From contig JAHRHY010000024.1 of NCBI GenBank assembly GCA_019671135.1, forward strand, positions 496,001-560,000: 64,000 nucleotides of DNA, read 5' to 3'. Shown in pieces: positions 61,873 to 64,000 of this stretch; positions within the stretch are counted from its first letter, which is position 1, and each line of letters starts with the position of its first letter. The translations under genes were made by a program, and so were the position numbers. The DNA comes from Linnemannia hyalina. Taxonomy: Eukaryota; Mortierellomycota; Mortierellomycetes; Mortierellales; Mortierellaceae. Below the pieces are notes generated by a model. It saw nothing but the letters and a program-made list of their open reading frames with translations. It was not told the origin of the DNA and made no database searches.

Positions 61873-63063
61873 ATGGCAACGTACAAGTTGATAGAGACGC
61901 TGCAAAAAAAACTAGTCCTGGAATGGACTGCTGCAAAACAGGATGGTTCTGTGGATCGACACTGACTGCAGCTTAGATCTCGCATGCAGTCATCAAAAGC
62001 TAATACCGCGATACAGTTGTCTCTTCTGGACCAAACAACCTCAATTGCATCGAAAACTGTGGAATTGGCGAACAAACATGTACAGAATAGCATGGACTTT
62101 TTTGAGGAACAAGAGGGTAAGTTTTTGATTACTGCGATGACCGAAAAAAAAAAAAAGAATCTCATTGAATTAATGTACTCAATACTCTCTTCTTTCACGC
62201 GTAGGCCAATTGATGGATGCCATTTTTCAGGGCAATGTTTCCTTTTCGTCGGATTCAACGGAAAACGACGACACTTCTTACCAGCCTTCATCCTCGTGCC
62301 AGGATCAGAGCTCTCCAACGCGACGCGAAACAGAGTTTCAGGATATGTACAATGGAGGTTTAGGGACGGATAACTGCGACAAAGCCCTCTGGATGGAATG
62401 GCGCTTCGAAGAGGCTGATGTGTCGCCCTTCCTGTGGGACTTCAGGAGGAGCATCATTGAAAAGCACCCGAATCTTGACTCCGATGTGGAGAAGTTGTAA
62501 GTTGCACTTGATCTGATTGTGCCTGAGCAGCGGAACCGTTGATGGAACTTGACTGGGATTGATATACATTCGTAGAAAGCAGCCGGTCTGATAACATTTT
62601 CTGTCTGCTATCGTATCAATAGGGCAATGAATTTTATCTATTTTTTCCGGACGCGTGATACCACAAGCGGGATCTATCAGAGGTTGGGGACTGATATCTT
62701 CAACCAAATAGCTAGACGATCAATCCTCCCGGGCTTGGTTATTTCCGAGGGCGAAATCGTTACCATGACCAGGATCGCGACCCAATTCTCCCAACTCTCA
62801 CATTCTCAGGCTTCCGACTTCGTGCTTGACGAGCACATGCAGGAACGCCATCTGAAGCGGTTGTATATGAAGTTTGTAAAGACACCTGAACTCTGGATGA
62901 TAGATTCATTATTTCCACCGCAGGTCTCGAACGAGCATGGAGTTATTCGGGCGCACTGGGATCCCCTTTTGATTACGTATATCTCAACTGTGCCTTCTTC
63001 CACTTCACATTGGTATGTTCTATCCTTTCTATCCATCCTCTCAGACCAGCATCGAGCTATCGG

Positions 63064-63095
<32 letters not shown>

Positions 63096-63922
63096 GGCCT
63101 GAATGATGTTAATCCCTCTCCCTCGTTATTTTATTCTTATTATAGGGATGCGCCCTTTCCACCATCGGAGGCTCGAAAAATGACGGAGGATCCCGTTTTG
63201 CAAGCACGAAGAATCGACTACCACATCACCACCAGTCTCCTAGGAAAGAGTTGCCACTTCTTTATCAAGGAAGCCAAGAAGGGATCGCAGGCGGCCCGCG
63301 CTTTTCAAAGGGATACTGAGAATATATCACTTGAGCTCAAGGACTCCTTGGACCATCTCTGTCGGCAAAAGGTCAACATCACCAAGGTCTCTGTTTTTGG
63401 ACTTGTGGTTGTTGGTACGTTCTCCTAGGGTATCTATCGGTCTAGGATTTGTTAATGTCCCTTTCGAGTTATTTTGTATATGATATTAACATTATTTTAT
63501 TCTTTAGTTATAATCTTGATTAGGTTGCGCTAGAGCGGTGTACGAGATAGCGTTAGTATCTCGAGGGCTGTACATCATGACTGCCTTTGCAGAGGTCTAT
63601 GTCCTACGGTCCAACACCGATATGCATTGCCTAGCCGGATCTATTGACACCTTCCAGAAGGTCAAGGCAAGGATCGACGGCTACATTCAGGCCATTGCCA
63701 CTGGAGAGTCGGAAATGGAACAGGATTGGTCGATGCCCCCCGATCAAAGTACGGGCTGGCTCAGAATTTGTTCATGGAACTGGAGGTAGTAGTGGTGGCG
63801 CTGGTGGTGGTGCCCAAAAAGTGAACAGGAAGTATAACGCGAAATTGGAGGCGCCCAAGGCAGAGGTGAGAGGCAAGCGGAAGGGGTCATTTGATAGACA
63901 GACTGAGATTGGTGATGACTGA
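61873..63922 (+). CDS. Uncharacterised fungal protein, nuclease-like core, probably decaying
   Basis: Exons with canonical borders: 61984 (or 61873)-62116, 62205-62496, 62623-63012, 63146-63414, 63524 onward; from Met at 61984 they give 449 residues ending at 63789. Recognisable pieces are helical N-terminal sequence (SIASKTVELANKHVQNSMDF), WRFEEADVSPFLWDFRRSII, and RRIDYHITTSLLGK followed by CHFFIKEAKKG, in which Asp...Glu-x-Lys spacing recalls PD-(D/E)XK nuclease folds found in expanded fungal families; then VFGLVVVGCARAVYEIAL and RGLYIMTAFAEVYVL. The family name is not known to me, and the nuclease likeness is inference. Oddities: a start at 61873 is in frame but split by a TGA at 61963; near 63745-63765 the plausible G-rich, basic tail (TGGSSGGAGGGAQKVNRK, to 63922) is in another frame. 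Confidence 0.55.
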
Positions 63923-64000
63923 GAAGATTGAGTGCTGGTCGTTTTTGTATATATTACCAACGCCACATTATTTTCAGCTCGCTGTAATGAAGATGACCTT

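Overview
The window is intron-rich eukaryotic DNA from a filamentous fungus, most likely an early-diverging one (Mucoromycota, perhaps Mortierellaceae). Reasons: two CotH-family cell-surface proteins, which are typical of that group; housekeeping genes cut by many ~90-120 nt GT-AG introns; CT-rich leaders; an F-box/LRR relic; LINE fragments and short inverted-repeat elements. The assignment to a group is inference; no rRNA or other marker is present.

Layout. Left arm (1-13.1 kb): a TA-flanked MITE, then two same-strand CotH paralogues. In each, a short signal-peptide exon is separated from the body by a very long intron (1087 and 1643 nt). A 5.5 kb stretch without a recognisable gene, holding a Mutator-like MITE, lies between them. 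Core (13.8-41 kb), densely packed: a three-RRM RNA-binding protein, SUMO E2 UBC9, TRAPP subunit TRS31/TRAPPC5, tRNA-Lys(CTT), a membrane-anchored alpha/beta hydrolase, mitochondrial N-acetylglutamate synthase, a Rud3/GMAP-210-type golgin, CAF-1 p60 (CAC2), a 74-residue two-helix membrane protein, the mRNA cap N7-methyltransferase and TRAPPC12. Repeat-rich part (41.9-49.8 kb): stacked 5'-truncated LINE copies, two identical tRNA-Ala(AGC) genes, a MITE and an F-box pseudogene. Right arm (50-64 kb): fatty-acid 2-hydroxylase SCS7, a YSC84/LSB3 SYLF-SH3 protein, RACK1 with an intronic U24-type box C/D snoRNA, COX7C, and an uncharacterised, probably decaying gene next to a second, inverted copy of the first MITE.

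Exon models were joined by hand from splice consensus and checked for length divisible by three. All complete models close exactly except CotH-1, which is out by one nucleotide at a C4 run, and the last gene, which carries an in-frame stop near its start.

Themes: most genes are unrelated housekeeping functions (secretory tethering: TRAPPC5, TRAPPC12, Rud3; chromatin: CAF-1; SUMO; translation: RACK1, tRNAs, snoRNA; mitochondria: NAGS, COX7C). The most unusual pattern is that each of the three tRNA genes has antiparallel LINE fragments ending 110-185 bp upstream of it, which suggests tRNA-directed or tRNA-tolerated LINE integration.
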